NCBI GenBank assembly: GCA_946699065.1
Contig: CAMPDV010000235.1
Span: forward strand, 124,001 to 188,000
Direction: 5' to 3'
DNA length: 64,000 bases
DNA from: Loxodes magnus
Lineage: Eukaryota; Ciliophora; Karyorelictea; Loxodida; Loxodidae
Shown here: piece by piece, positions 37,423 through 50,604 of the stretch
How positions within the stretch are numbered: the stretch's first letter is position 1
Layout of the letters: every line of letters begins with the position of its first letter
Translations under genes and position numbers: made by a program
Notes under the pieces: model-generated
What the model saw: only the letters and a program-made list of their open reading frames with translations
Told to the model about the DNA's origin: nothing
Database searches by the model: none

Positions 37423-38030
37423 TCACCTTTCAGCTATAAATTTGAAAAATTTCAAATATCTATAAAGTTCTCCTTTCTCTAATAATATATAAATTTCCAT
37501 CAAAAAATTCTTGCTTTCTTCGTAAACTCTTTCCATTACTCGATGAAAAGAAAACTGTTGTTTTGCGTCAGATTGATCTCCAGATTTTTCTTCTTATTTT
37601 ATTTTCTCGGTTTCAGACATTTCCGTCATAGTGTCATCAATTTTTGCAAATGACGTTTATTTTTCTAATTTCTATTGGCTTTAAAATTTTTTTCTTTTCA
37701 CTATTTTCATTGTAATGCAATCACTTTATTAAGATTCTTGTCGGATTTATTCCAGTTTTCCCTCAATCTTTGTAATAATTTCTTCTTGCCTCACCCAGTT
37801 ATTTTCGTCTTGTTCTTGCAAATTTCAAATATCTTTTTCCATTATTCAAACTCTTTCTCTAACCATTTTTGTCCTGAAGTATTTCTAAATTTATCGTCGA
37901 AGTGAAGTTCATCATCTTAAATGTGATTCTCAACATCTTATTTTGTTGCATTAGATTTTAAGAATAATATATTATATCTCTTTTCTTTATTAAGAATAAC
38001 CTTTATAATAATTATTTTATAAGCAGCCAT
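37423..38030 (-). CDS. Unknown charged protein of about 202 residues; one frame break
   Basis: Minus-strand frame from ATG 38030 (MAAYKIIIIKV) through DDELHFDDKFRNTSGQKW and EKEFEQWKK. A one-base frame change follows at an A-run (plus strand TTTTT, 37834-37838), after which it continues as QEQDENNWVRQEEII, KIDDTMTEMSETEK and FLMEIYILLEKGELYRYL to TGA 37423-37425 (...FIAER). With one extra A the gene is exactly 203 codons. It is charged and probably partly helical, without a recognised domain. The break may be a sequencing error in a homopolymer, a real mutation, or frameshifting. The first 40 residues are the least certain. Confidence 0.5.
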
Positions 38031-38094
38031 TTTCAAAAAAGCCATACTATATTTGAATCAAGAAGTCGATTGCAATATAACTAGAAGAGTTATT

Positions 38095-38394
38095 ATGATA
38101 ATTTATTGTTTGATAGTGATAGTGATATCTATTATACCATTAATTTTTTCCCTTTTTTTTGTTTATTACGCATTGCTAGTACTTATCATCATAATTAGCT
38201 CCCTGTTTCTAATTATTCTCTTCTTACTGTTATGATATTTGATTAAATATATCAGTTGTGATGATTGGATAATTCTTTTACTATTGAACACTATAAAAGT
38301 AAGAAGAAACTGGCTTCTACTAATATTTAGGCTTCATTAGTTAAAAATGAAACTAGAATATTTTAATATACTTCCAGTCTCAGAAAAAGAATGA
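38095..38394 (+). CDS. Small hydrophobic membrane protein, unknown
   Basis: ATG 38095 to TGA 38392-38394, 99 residues. It has two strongly hydrophobic stretches at about residues 2-24 and 26-47 (Ile/Leu/Val/Phe-rich), then a charged segment KVRRNW and tail NILPVSEKE. One TGA is read as Trp. It is divergent from the gene at 37423-38030. AT-rich DNA can give such hydrophobic frames by chance, so this is weak. Confidence 0.3.
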
Positions 38395-38395
38395 T

Positions 38396-38583
38396 AAACT
38401 AAATACCTTGAATAGTAAAGATAATTATAGTATTAAAGTGGAAAATAGTATTAAATATGATTGAAAGAAATGGAGATTGCTCAAGTTAAAATTAAAAAGA
38501 GAAAAAGCAACTATCATTGTAGATTAAAGAAAAGCCTTAACAAATATTTTAAGCTGTATCTTTCAACTTAATTTTGAGAAACC
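38396..38583. repeat. Dispersed repeat, copy 2 (matches 19148-19336)
   Basis: Begins AAACTAAATACCTTGAATAG, as in copy 1. It starts right after the TGA of the small membrane ORF. Confidence 0.8.
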
Positions 38584-39656
38584 AACAAAAAATCAAACTT
38601 TTTAAATATCAGATAAATTTATGAAAAGCTTTACTACAATGAACTAATAAAATTTACATAAAGAAAGGAAAAAATAATGATGAAGTTAAGCTATTCAACA
38701 AGAAAACTAGGCAAGATATGAAAACAGCAAAAATAGATAGTGAAACTTTTGTTTATTTAATCTTTAGATAGTAAATCATTGAAAGGGAATTTAAATTCCC
38801 AGAAAAAACCAAACTTTCAACTATTCATATTCACAAATATCAGTGACTAACTTAGGTATTTGATGTTAATCTCACTCTATCATACTGTTATAGTTAATTC
38901 TATTTTAAATTTAGAATATATTTATTTAAAAGAACATCAGATACATAATTAATTTTATTTCTACCCTGTCTCTCTATTTTTTAAGCATAGAATTAAAATT
39001 ATGCAAAAATAAAATTTTATTAGTGTCTGATTATTATACTCAACTTAATATGCTTTAAAAATAAAATTATCTATTTAAAGCTTTTTGAGACTTTAAGGCT
39101 ACTCTTTAGATCTCTTTAAATATTGTTAGTTTGTAAATTTTCTAAATAAACTAAAGATATTTTTATTTCTAATTTTAGTTCTACTTTGAAAAAATGAAAA
39201 GGATGATAAATCTTTCTTTCCTATGCTTCACAACCAATACTACGAAATTAGAAAATGTTCTTCCCTTAAATATATTCACTTTTTTATTCGCTTAGATATT
39301 AGATTTTTATTCAAATCCTAGTAAAATTTCACAATAGACTAAGTTAAAGCTAAATATGACTGTTTATATATACAGCTAGATTTCTAAGTGTATACTTGTA
39401 TTTTTTTTATATAATTAGCATAGTTTTATTTATCTATTATGGTTATTATGGCTATTATGAAAATTAAACTATCTCTTCAGTTTATATTCAAATCACTTAA
39501 AATTATATAAATGCTTAGTTAAATAATCTAAAAGCATAATGAAAGATTGTAGAATTATTTATTATAGTTTTATAATGAGAGTGATAGATAGCTATGCTAG
39601 TATGAAAAAGTAGCTACTTTTGCTTATTATTTAGTTGCTTTACTTTAAACAAAAAT
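38584..39656. other. AT-rich intergenic sequence
   Basis: No gene or repeat recognised apart from the tRNA terminator at its right edge. Confidence 0.45.
39651..39655 (-). terminator. RNA polymerase III T-run terminator for tRNA-Glu
   Basis: TTTTT on the minus strand, one base after the tRNA 3' end. Confidence 0.7.
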
Positions 39657-39728
39657 TCCACATCCGGGACTCGAACCCGGGTCTTTCGGGTGAAAGCCGA
39701 ATATCCTAACCTGCTAGACTAATGTGGA
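39657..39728 (-). tRNA. tRNA-Glu (anticodon UUC)
   Basis: 72 nt with no intron. The acceptor pair TCCACAT/ATGTGGA closes. The A box TAGTCTAGCAGG and B box GGTTCGAGTCC are intact. The anticodon stem TTCGG/CCGAA encloses loop CTTTCAC, so the anticodon is TTC, reading GAA (and probably GAG). The 3' CCA is not encoded. It is an ordinary eukaryotic tRNA-Glu, not one of the suppressor-type tRNAs (Gln UUA/CUA, Trp UCA or CCA) that the altered code needs. Confidence 0.95.
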
Positions 39729-42700
39729 TCTTTAAGATACTTATAAAGAACCTATTTAAGATATTCAAATCTATTATATTACCAAATACTTATCTTAAAT
39801 AGCCTCTTTCTAAGAAAATCTCTCTAACTCTATTTTATGATAATTAACTTAATTTTAGTTATCAAGTACCAACGTAAAACGACTGGCATGTAAAAAAGGG
39901 TTAATATAAATACTTTATTAAATAGCTAGCCTTATAGTTATATGATTGCTTAACTATCTTAAAAAAATAATTTTTATTATAATAGTAAAGTCTTTTTAAA
40001 TATTTAGCTTGTAATGTGTCTTCCATATACTGGATAAACATTATGAAGATATACCAAAAGTAAAAGTTATATAATTATTAAGGTTTCTTGAGATTCATTT
40101 ACTCTTAAAAAAACTCAAATTTACATTAAAATTAATACCAAGGATAAAATGCTCTCAACTGTTGACTAAGTGATTCATCTATCAACCTTTTATGTTTTAG
40201 TTAATTTATCGATTGTAAGATTATTAAAGTCTCCAATTAGCTCCTTACATTTTATTCTTAGCTATTACTAACTCTTTCTATTGTTTCTTTTAAGCTTTTC
40301 ATTTATATTATATTGACCATAAGAGAAGTGCAAATTTCCTTATTAGCCTTTAAATAATAAAATAATATAATTATACAAATAAATATAAAGCTTCTATAAT
40401 ACCATTTTGCAGTCTCTATTACTACACTCTAAAGTATTATAGAAGTACCAAAGATTAAAGGTTAAAAAGCAGCCTAAGAGATAGAAATTACACATGCTAA
40501 TATATCTTCAGATACTATACTCTCCAAAGTTTATCTATAAATCCTTAAATAATAATAGAAAGTCAATTAGCTGCAGTTTGCTTATATTAGAGAGGGCTTT
40601 TTTAATGTAGGATATGGATTACTAACAATCTTCCAAGCTGCTTAACAGTTTGTGATAATATCGATGTGATATCCCAATTATATTGCTTGAAAGAATAATA
40701 AGCAGTTTTCAATAATCTCCAATATCTTTACTAGCAAGTTATATATCCCTGTTGCTTGTATATTCACAATCTTTTTTATCTAATAGACTAAAGCATGTTC
40801 GCTTGACGGATTACCATATATGAATTTCATTTAACTAAAATCAAAATAAACTTATTAAGTTAATGCTTAAGTTATTTATTCAAGGAGATTAAGTTCCTAT
40901 AAGTATAATGATCTCTACGATATATAAATTTAGTTAATTTTCCTTTAAAAACTAATTTAGTTAAGAACTTTAACAAGAAATCTAGAAACAGTAAATTTGC
41001 TATCTGCGATGTTCTTTTTTCGTTTAACCAACTTCAATTTTTCAAAAGCATAATTCACAAATTAGAAGTCAGATTTATGTAGCATAAAAATTGAAATTTT
41101 ACCATTTAGGGTTTAGTCTTTTGGAAATACTTTATATATCCATTCCTTTTGAGTATAGCTAAGCTCTTTATATTGATAAGCTGATATTTAATTATATGTA
41201 TAGATAAATAAATCCATAATATAATAATGTTCCCATCTTTCCAATCAAGCTTATCCACCCCATTTCTCTCCTCTACCATATACATTTTAATCATTTTAAT
41301 AGCTCTATGGATATAAATATGAGCCTGCATTAGTTAGACAGTCTCCTTTATTTAAACTAGTTATTTCCCATTCCCATCTTAATGCAGAAAAGACTTATTA
41401 AAGCAATACTCATAGAACTACCTTTTCTAGTTACTCACCTTCTTAAAGCATGCTCCATAAAATTTGGAAACTAATAGAAAAAGGGAACAATAGATAGTCT
41501 TAGAGCAGATAAAATACATAATTATACATTAAAAGCTCTATATTTGCTTGCAAAAAAAATGCTTTACTAAGTTCCTATTTTATAAAGTTAGGCTGATAAA
41601 AACAAGTAATCTATTAAAATTCAGCATTAGAAAGGCTTGATAAGTATTTGCCTTGGAATTTGAGATAAAAATTGTTGATAGTAATCATTCTTTTTTTAAG
41701 GGGTAAGTTGTGACTCATAATTATTGTAGTATTAGAGTTAAAAAAGAACGATAGTGTGCTTTACCAGGAGATAAAGAGTGAGAATATGAAGGTAATCAAT
41801 ATGTAGGATCCAATAGGGATTATGAAGTATAATAGGACAGATTTTAATAAAATGAAGTTAGATTAATGCTTACAAAGTAGGTTGAAAATGAGATATAAAA
41901 GATGAGCTTATAAGTATATATCCCTAAAGCCCGGCTATAATATTAAGCTTATTTAAACAATTAAAAATTGAATAGATTAAATCTGTACTTAACAAATAAT
42001 ACAATTGTATAGAGACGAAAGTATTCAAAATAAGCATAATTTTAAGGTTTAATAAAGAACTAAATATGCTAGATCAAAACTGTTACATTCCAAGTAGAAT
42101 CTATTAAGAAAGTTCTTTGATAGATAATAGCATAATCATTAAGCATTAAAATGGATTATGTTTAACATTTTTAAAAAATATCCTAGTCTTAGAAGGAAAT
42201 TAAAATTAAGGGTAAAGAAAATACATATTTTAATAAGTCTAGGCTTCGTTAAGAGCATATAATATTATATGAAGAATCATTAAGTTGAGATCCTAAAGAA
42301 AAATTAAAGCTAGCAAATCTATAATTCAAAACTTTACAGTCTGAATTGCTTCTTTTACCTTTCTCTTTTAATCATTTATATTGCTATATTACAAAAATTT
42401 AATATTAACTTTTGCCTCTTTCAACAGCTTTTTTAGCCTCCTAAAAGCAGAGAATCTACTTTTGAAATTAGGTAGAAAAATTAAATCTGAACTAAGAATT
42501 TGCTTAAGTATGCTAATCTTATTGCTTGATAATTAAATAAAGGAATAGGAAAGAAAGATAATACAAGCAAATAATCAGTATAATATAATGATGCTGTCAG
42601 CTCTTCTTAGTAAGTTAATATAAAAAGAGAACTCAGATTTTATTCTTAAGAGACAGATTAAAGTATTCTAACTCTTTTGGCCTTATAAAACTATGCCACT

Positions 42701-43312
42701 TAATTACCCTCTTAAATATTCGTTAATTTGTTGAGAGGTTAATTCTTCAGGTTAGCAATATAAAATTGAAAGTCCTTCAGATTATCATATAATTTTTCCG
42801 TCTCTATATGAGATAATTTTTTTTTATGGAAAACTATATTTAAAGCTCAGTGCTTTCTAGAACTTATCAAGTTAGCTCTAGTTTAGATCTTGCACCCTTA
42901 GTATATTTAACTCCCTTTCCGTCTAATAATTTTATTATCATAGCTATTCTATAAATAGCATAGTATTTCTTAGTTTGACTATTAGATGGAAGAGATATAT
43001 TAGAAACATTTAAAATGAATAGTGGCTTTCGATGAAAACATCAAAGAGATACATATTTTAAGCTCCTAATAGAAACTATCAATTCTAGCTTATTACTACC
43101 TTTTAATTATTCAGATAACAAACCTAAATCTTGCTTTTTTTAAATCACTAGAGTAGATTGGGAATATCTAAAGTCTATCTAAAAGGGTAAAATCTACAGT
43201 CATTCTTTCGATCTAATAATGAAAGTACTTTATATAAATATAACGAAAATTAATAGATGAAAGTAACCATTTTTGTATTTTAAGTTTAATGTCTGGATTA
43301 ATTTAATAATAA
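39729..43312. other. 3.6-kb AT-rich region without recognisable genes
   Basis: No family, tRNA or window-internal repeat recognised. The last part should include the promoter of gene 5. Confidence 0.45.
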
Positions 43313-46300
43313 ATGAGCATTAAATAAGCAGATCAAATAATCAAGTCATAAGACTTATTCTTATGTGTTAATCAGGAAGAAAATAATGCTGATAACTTGA
43401 TTGTAGAAAACCTAGACTCTTTTTTCCAGAATTAGTAGCCTGAAATAAAGCAGAAGGAGAATATTGAAAGGTAAAATGGTTAGCTAAATGACTTTCGAAT
43501 TGACAGAGATAAGGAAACATTTATTAAGTAAGTGACAGTCTAAGAAAGTAAAGATAAAGAGCTGATGATTAAAAGGTTTAAATCGTAAAATATTTATGAG
43601 TTTAAGACCAATAAGTTTAGCAACCCTAAGAAAATAAATACTTAGAAGGAATAAATTAAGGAACTCTTGAAGGATATAAGGTTAAGCTCAAAAAGCAATG
43701 CAAAGAGTTAAATTTTGAGTAATTTGCAAGTAGAAAAATAATTTGGCTATGAGAGTTATAAAAAAGGATTTGAACCTACAAGTAAAGGAAGTATAAAGCT
43801 AGCTTAACTACATAATCAGGCAAAAAAGATTAAAAAGATCAACTTTGAAGATGTTTAAAATAATACATTTTGTGATTGCTGTGGGTTTCCTGTTGAAGGA
43901 TAGAAATATAAAATCACTTGCAATGTTGATGAATTCGCCGATTTCGGAGTAGGCTTTAGCCTCTATTTTATATATCTAAAGTTTGTCATTTTTTTACTTC
44001 TTTTAGCTTTTCTTCCCTTTGGATTAATAATGTGAATCTAATGCTTCTAAAGGGAGAGTTCACTTTTACAAGACATGGGCTTAGAAACAAATTTTGAAAT
44101 CAGAGGTAGCATAGGAAACTATATTGCTGATGAAAATGATGGGCAGCTTCCTACATACTTTGGAATATTCCAGCTGGTAATAATAATAATAATGATGATA
44201 GCAGTCACCATTTTTAAATGATACTGCTAGAAGAAAGAATTTGATATAGATTTAAAATTCATTTAGCCAAAAGACTATACTATATGACTTAAAAACCTAC
44301 CAAATGGGATTACTAAAGAATAGCTATTGTCTTTTATAAGTAGCTTTGAGAACGAAAAAGATTAGAAGAGATAAGTAGTGAAAATGTTGTTTCCTATTAA
44401 ACTTGAGAAGTATATGAAACTAGTTAGCTAGTACAAAAAGCTTTAACTTAAGAAAAAAATCCTAGAAACTACCTAAGAAAACTCTAAGAAAGTATAGTGA
44501 TGTCTTTGTCAAGAAATTAGTTTGGAGCGGATTGAGAAGAGAATGAATAAGCTGTAGAATAAGATTAATCAAAGTTAGCAAAATGAGAGTTAAAACCTAT
44601 CAGTAGCAACTAACTAAGCTTTCGTTACTTTTTAAATGTAATTTGATGCAAAATAATTTCATAAGCGCTTTAATTATAATCCTTTATTTTCGTTTTGTAA
44701 GTCTATAAAATTCATTGCCTAGAAATGAATCAAAGTAGTGAGTCCTGAAATAAACTAAAACGTAATTATCTCACAAGCAACGCCAGATCCAAGTGATATT
44801 TACTGAGAAAGCCTTGGAGTAAATATAGGGGAAAAGTTTAAATACATAGTAGCAGTTTGGATTTCTACTTTATGCGTGCTAGTAGGAGGCATCTACCTTT
44901 TATATTACTTAAAGAAAGCTCTGAAGAAAGACAATCAGTAAAGAAACTCCAAAACCGTATTAGCAGAAATTTATTAGGCGTTTATCATTTTGATAATAAA
45001 CTGAATTCTAAATAAAGTTCTAAGTTACATAAGCTCGTTCTAAAAGCATGAGACGTGAACTGATTTTACCACAAGCGTAACGTAAAAAATAACTTTGACA
45101 TAAAGTTTTGCTTCTGCTTTTTTAATCTTATTAATAGAACGGAATGAAGATAATTGGTTTGATAACTTCAGCCTGGTCACTGGAGTCTTTCAAATATTAG
45201 TAGTATTTGCTGTAATCTCTCCATTAAAGACTTTACTTAATCTTAATCAAAAAATTAAGAAAATATAAAGACTTTGAGTCAGATGCTTGTAAGGCCACTT
45301 TTATTACACTTAAGCAAAGTTGAACCTGTTGTATGAAGACGAGCAATTTAATGTAATTTCCAACTACTCCCACATTAATAAGACTCTAATAACTACCTTT
45401 GTCTATGTTTCCATTTTACCATTTGCATATGTAATAACTCTAATTGGGTTTATAGTAAAGTACTGAACTGATAAGTATATGCTCATTAGATGTTCTAGCA
45501 GACCTTCAAGTCTAGGATCAAATCTAAACGAAAGCATGGTTTAACAACTTTCTTACAACCTCATTATATACTCAGCTTCATCTCTGATGTTTTACTACCG
45601 TTTGAACCAAAACATTCAATACTACATGGTTATAGGAACTATAATAAGCTGTGTTTTTTTAGTTTTTCCAGAGAAAAGAATATTCCAGAGATACTATAGG
45701 AACAAATACAAAATATACGATGAAACTTATCAAACTAAACAGTACGAGTATGAAACTAAAGCTACTCAGTTTATCGAAGTAAGTGCTAAGTTCAGGACTA
45801 TGATAGAGCATATCCTATAACAAGCGCAGAAGGATGAAACTGATATTTTTAAATGCAACGTAAGCTTTAAAATGTAGTTTAATAACTTGATTAGACGGAC
45901 CAAAGCTAAGCATTCCAACAAATGAACTAATCATTCTTATAGAGCTTACTGAACTACTCATTAAATAGAGATACAGTAAAGTAAAGAATTGATAGAATAT
46001 AAGGATCAAACTAACTTCCAAGCTTAAAAAGCATTTTTAGCTAAGGTAAAAAGAAAGAAATTAAGTAGAAAATAGATTTTGGAAAAGGGTAGTTAAACAA
46101 CTTAAACATACTCAACTAGATGATAAGCAGAAACTAAGCTATTATAGAATAATAAGTTTTAACCAGCTAAAATTTAAAAGAGAATTGCTAAGAATAGAAA
46201 AAATTCCAGCAGCTTCAAAATAATTTAATTTTTGAATAAGTTAAGCAGAAGTAAGAAACACTAAAACGAATCAACTTAAAGAATTCAAAGGAAGACTAAG

Positions 46301-46761
46301 AAAGTGCATTTGTTTCCTTAAGTAATTATTTGAAAGCTGGTTTGAAGTAGAATTCACAGGTCTTTATAATATTAAAAAGTTTCGTGACTCAAAAAGTTAA
46401 ATCTCAAAATTAGATTTTCAATCCTTCGCTCATGTCAAGGAGCGAAAACTTGTTTGAAAGTTAATAAAACGCTGCTTTGCATTACGATTATTCAAAATAG
46501 CATACGGAATAACAATCAACGTTGCCTATTACTCAGTAAAGTACTGAAAGAGATGTTCAAAATCAGTCATAAATAGACTCTAAATAAAAATAGCAAGAAA
46601 ATGCAATTTAATTCAGAAGAAAAGAATTCGAGAATTTCTGGTAGGAAAAAAATCCAGAAATTGAAGATTAATGATAAGACCTAAGGGTGAAAAAAAAGAA
46701 TAGACATGTTTAGTTTATTGATCCAAATTAGAGTTTAGAAGAAAATAAAGAGAACAGTTGA
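43313..46761 (+). CDS. OSCA/TMEM63 (CSC1/DUF221)-like multi-pass membrane protein, gene 5 (diverged)
   Basis: ATG 43313 (MSIKQADQIIKSQDL) to TGA 46759-46761 (...LEENKENS). After removal of introns 45779-45795 (17 nt) and 45860-45877 (18 nt) it is 1138 codons including the stop, in one frame. It has a Q/N-rich head to about 145, the CDCCGFPVEG motif, a membrane helix with DEFADFGVGFSLYFIYLKF, a second helix FQLVIIIIMMIAVTIFKW, and an RRM-like domain DYTIWLKNLPNGITKEQL. AFVTFQMQFDAKQF and ATPDPSDIYWESLG follow, in the order seen in OSCA/TMEM63 proteins, then a membrane cluster through YVSILPFAYVITLIGFIVKYW and a Q-rich tail. It differs from genes 1-4 mostly by silent and conservative changes, so all are under protein-level constraint. 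It is the best outgroup for the duplicated cassette. Confidence 0.75.
45779..45795 (+). other. 17-nt intron (gene 5, intron 1)
   Basis: GTAAGTGCTAAGTTCAG, with GTAAG donor, CTAAG branch-like centre and CAG acceptor. It sits exactly where genes 1-4 have a 16-nt intron of different sequence. Confidence 0.85.
45860..45877 (+). other. 18-nt intron (gene 5, intron 2)
   Basis: GTAAGCTTTAAAATGTAG. Same position as the 22-nt intron 2 of genes 1-4. The length difference of 4 nt is compensated by removal, keeping QLQQLDQTDQ aligned. Confidence 0.82.
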
Positions 46762-49700
46762 TCAAGATTAAGATATCGAGCTCAAATAATTATGTTAATT
46801 CTATATTTCCAGTTTAAAAGGTTAAAGCTTAATAAGTTTAAATGATGAAGCATGATCCTTTAAATAAAAAGCTAATACTCAAAATATATTTCTAAAGTAC
46901 CTTATCACGCTTTCTATATACAATCTTGCAATCTAATTAAGCTATTAAGCTATTAAGATACAAGCATATATCCAGATATCTATATATTAATAAATTTTAT
47001 ACTAGACAGCACATTTTAGATTTATCCTTTTAAGATTTATATCCTTCAAATAGGTTAAATAGCAGTAAAGCATTTAAGTTAGTTAATTAGCTATGCTTTT
47101 ATTAAACTAGCAAAGGTTATACAAGTAGTCGTTACTACTTTTATCTTACTTGTTTGAATGCTATTTTGTACTTTTAATAATTGATTGTGCTCAAGGGAAA
47201 ATTAATTATTCTTGCTAAGCTATTTACTCTCATAGTAATACATAGCAAAACAATATTGACACTAAGAGATAAGCACTAAAATGTTCTAGTAACTCAGTCA
47301 TGCTAGTAAAAATGACTTCATTATGTCTAGAAGAAGTTAAAAAATCTGATCTTAGTATTTGAAAACATCAAACGAATATCCAGCTTTCACAAATGATAAA
47401 TCTAATTTACACGCACAAAAAAGTAAAAAGATCTAGTGCAGAGCTAAGTAAGCTTATTATCAAAAAAACGACTAATTTTACAAAGCCTAAATAACCAAAA
47501 CAATGAAAAAAGAATTAAAATAATAATAATAAAACCATTTTCAATCAATAAGTATTATTTCCTTTTTTAAATAAAATTAGAAAGGAACATAAATGGAATA
47601 CCTTTATAAATATAACAAATATTATCCCTAATTAAATCAAACTAAAGCAAATCTAAGTATATATACTAATTTAAATAATTATAAGTCTAAATATACATAA
47701 CTATCGTTTTGTACAATTGTAAATATATTGTCTAGGGAATGCTTAGTAATATCAGAATCTTGATAGCTTTAATACCTTATAGATTAGATAATAGCGAGTA
47801 TAAATAATTAAGCAATTCTAATTAACTTAGGATTTAAGATTATAATATAACCAATTAGCTTAATTTGTAGAAAAAGATGACAATATTCAGGAGAAATATA
47901 ACTGAAGGAAATGCTTAAGGTATATATTAATAAACAGCTTAATAGGTTTTACAGCTAATATATATAAAGAAATTATGGAGATTAATAGTATACAAGTAAT
48001 CAAATATTAAAACTCGAATAAATCACACAGGGAATTTTTCATAAAGATAGTAGAAAAGGATAAGAAACATACTCGATTATGATAATGTTTTTTAGTTATT
48101 TAGAACTCCTAATTTAAATTCTAGATATATACACTATGATGATATTCATTATTATATATCACTATAATTTAAATAATACTAAAGATATACATTAGATAAA
48201 CAAAATTATATGAGGATATCTTTTCTAAGCAATATGAACTAGTTAATTTATAAATATGATAACTTGATGTAAGGAAAATTAGATCAGAAATATAACTTCA
48301 GTTAGAATAATAAATTTACATGCTTTAGCATTCTACCTTAAATATGCAAACCAAAACTTTGAATAACTTTAGTAAATTAATCTAGTTACTTGTTTGGAAT
48401 ATTTCAAATAGATAAAGAAAGAGTTAAATAAGTATATGAATCATATTCTTTAAAATAAATAAACGTTATGAAAACGCTAAATAACCCAAATTGCTATTTA
48501 TTTAAGAAAAATATGACTTCATTTAAAATCCATCTTATGCAATTTAATTGTCAATACATATAAATTATCAAAGACCTAAGAATATATATAAAATTCTTTA
48601 GTTTATTTCATAAAAATAATATTTAACATACTATACCAAAGAAAAATTGGAATAATTTCAATTACCTTTCTAAGTATTAAAGAAAGAATTAAATAGAATC
48701 AACATCAAAAATGTTTACCAACTCAGTTACTTGAAAAATTTCTATAAGAAGCTTGCTTTGAACAAATGTATTTTCTTTTCAACTGTTCGTATTTGTAGCT
48801 GGTTACTAATACTGATGTAATTACTAAGAATTATAAATTTAGATTTATTATTCTTTAGCATACTTATGAAAATATAATAAAACTAATCAATTATATATAG
48901 GATATTTTGGTAACTTATTATTGAATTTAGTTCAATTTTGTTATATATATATATATCAAAATTAAAGAAAACCTCATTTAAAACTTAATAAATAGAGAAG
49001 GCTTAAGATTACTATCACCATTAATTCTTCTAGCTATTTGATATTTAATAGTTGATTTAAATTGAGTAAATATCTCTGGGAATGATTGATTATAAAACAA
49101 GTATTAAAGAAATTAGATTTACCATATTATTCTTATAGTTAGCTTTACTCGCAACTTCTAAATCTATACCATTTTTGAAGAATATTTATAGTATAATTGA
49201 TATTTAAATATTTGCGATCAAGCATCGGTTTTATATAGAAGTTCATATACTCCAATATATCTAAAATTAAATATTTCATACACTTATCCTTTTTAATCTT
49301 TATTTCATAATAGATAGAATAAAATAAACTTATTAAGCAATAAGGAGTAATATGGTATATTTAATATTAGCTTTCATTTTCATATATAGGAATAATTATT
49401 TTAGTTATATAATTTTGATTTATCTTCTCTTAATTTCTTTAGTTATTATATTTAATCTGGCTGGTATTCGATAAAGCTATTATCGTTTGCTATGTATCAA
49501 TGAAAATTCATTTCTATATAAGCTATTTTTAATATAATTAGCTTTGATGTTTTTTTGTATAGCTTTTGGTTATAAAAGCCTTAATTTTATACTTAGCTTC
49601 CTTATAAAGTGAGTAATAATTTTAGTTATCCTCGTTAATTTTAAGAGTAACTTAGAGTAGTTATAACTTGAATATTTATTATTTATAGTAGTTAGTATTA

Positions 49701-50604
49701 GATGCTTGGTTAAGATTATTAGTCTTGCTTTATATACCTAATAAAAGAATAATATCATAATACAAAGTGATGCTTTAAAATGATTTCTAATTTATTAAAT
49801 CACCACTAAAATAAGGTAATACATTGATTTTAACTTAGACTGCGCATATATTTAAAGCCGAAGATTCATTTTTCTTAAAGATTACTTTTTCCTATTTTCT
49901 AGATACAGCTAATCTTAATTTCTTTATCAGTTCTTCTTTTAATTTCAACTTTTATTTATTTAACTCCCCTTACTAAAAATTTAATTTCTAGGATAAACAA
50001 AAATATTTCAGTCTTTTGCTGGAAACGAAATATTTAGATTTTTACCTATTTAGAAAGCTAAAAGTTAAAGATTAATTTATCCTAAGTTCTATTTAATTTA
50101 TATAGTCCTTTTTTATTATTGTGGGAGATATATTTCTATATTAATATTTTTAACTTCAAGCATATAATTTATATCTAGATACTTTAGATAAATTTGACTG
50201 GCTTATAAATGAATAATTTAAAGTATTGATAAACGTTTAGCATAGTTAAATATCTCAATCTCAATATTTTTATTATTTCTATTACCTGAAGGCTTGCTTG
50301 AAGAAACGGATATATATTGAAATATGGAAAGAGCTACTTACCAGCGAGGGGCTACGCGATCTATAATCAAATTTATTTATTTTTATAAATATTTATTTAA
50401 TTCTCAGGAAATAAATAAATAAGCATTATAAAGAGTTTAAATTTACTTAAAAAATTCATTTTAATTTAGATAATTATAATTAACAATTTACTTGCTCTAT
50501 ATTTTATTAAATTTAAAAATATTTACTTATAATTAGATGGTTAAAATTAATTTTTTATTATTATAAAAGCTTAAAATTTAAGTTTAAATAAACTCATTAG
50601 TATT
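46762..50604. other. 3.8-kb AT-rich region without recognisable genes
   Basis: Nothing recognisable except a possible retroelement tail at about 50310-50360 (separate entry). Confidence 0.45.
50310..50360 (+). mobile_element. Possible LINE 3'-tail fragment
   Basis: ATATGGAAAGAGCTAC followed by GGGGCTACGCGAT resembles the minus-strand 3' end of the RT remnant (ATATGGAAAGAGCCACG ... GTGCTACGCGC, 17102-17145). It is a local GC-rich patch in very AT-rich DNA and would be a heavily 5'-truncated copy. Confidence 0.4.

Noticed and set aside
41106..41330. 74-residue minus-strand ORF containing VEERNGVDKLDWKDGN
   Set aside because: It looks mildly protein-like but has no family, no neighbour support and no repeat; in a genome without true stops chance frames are common.
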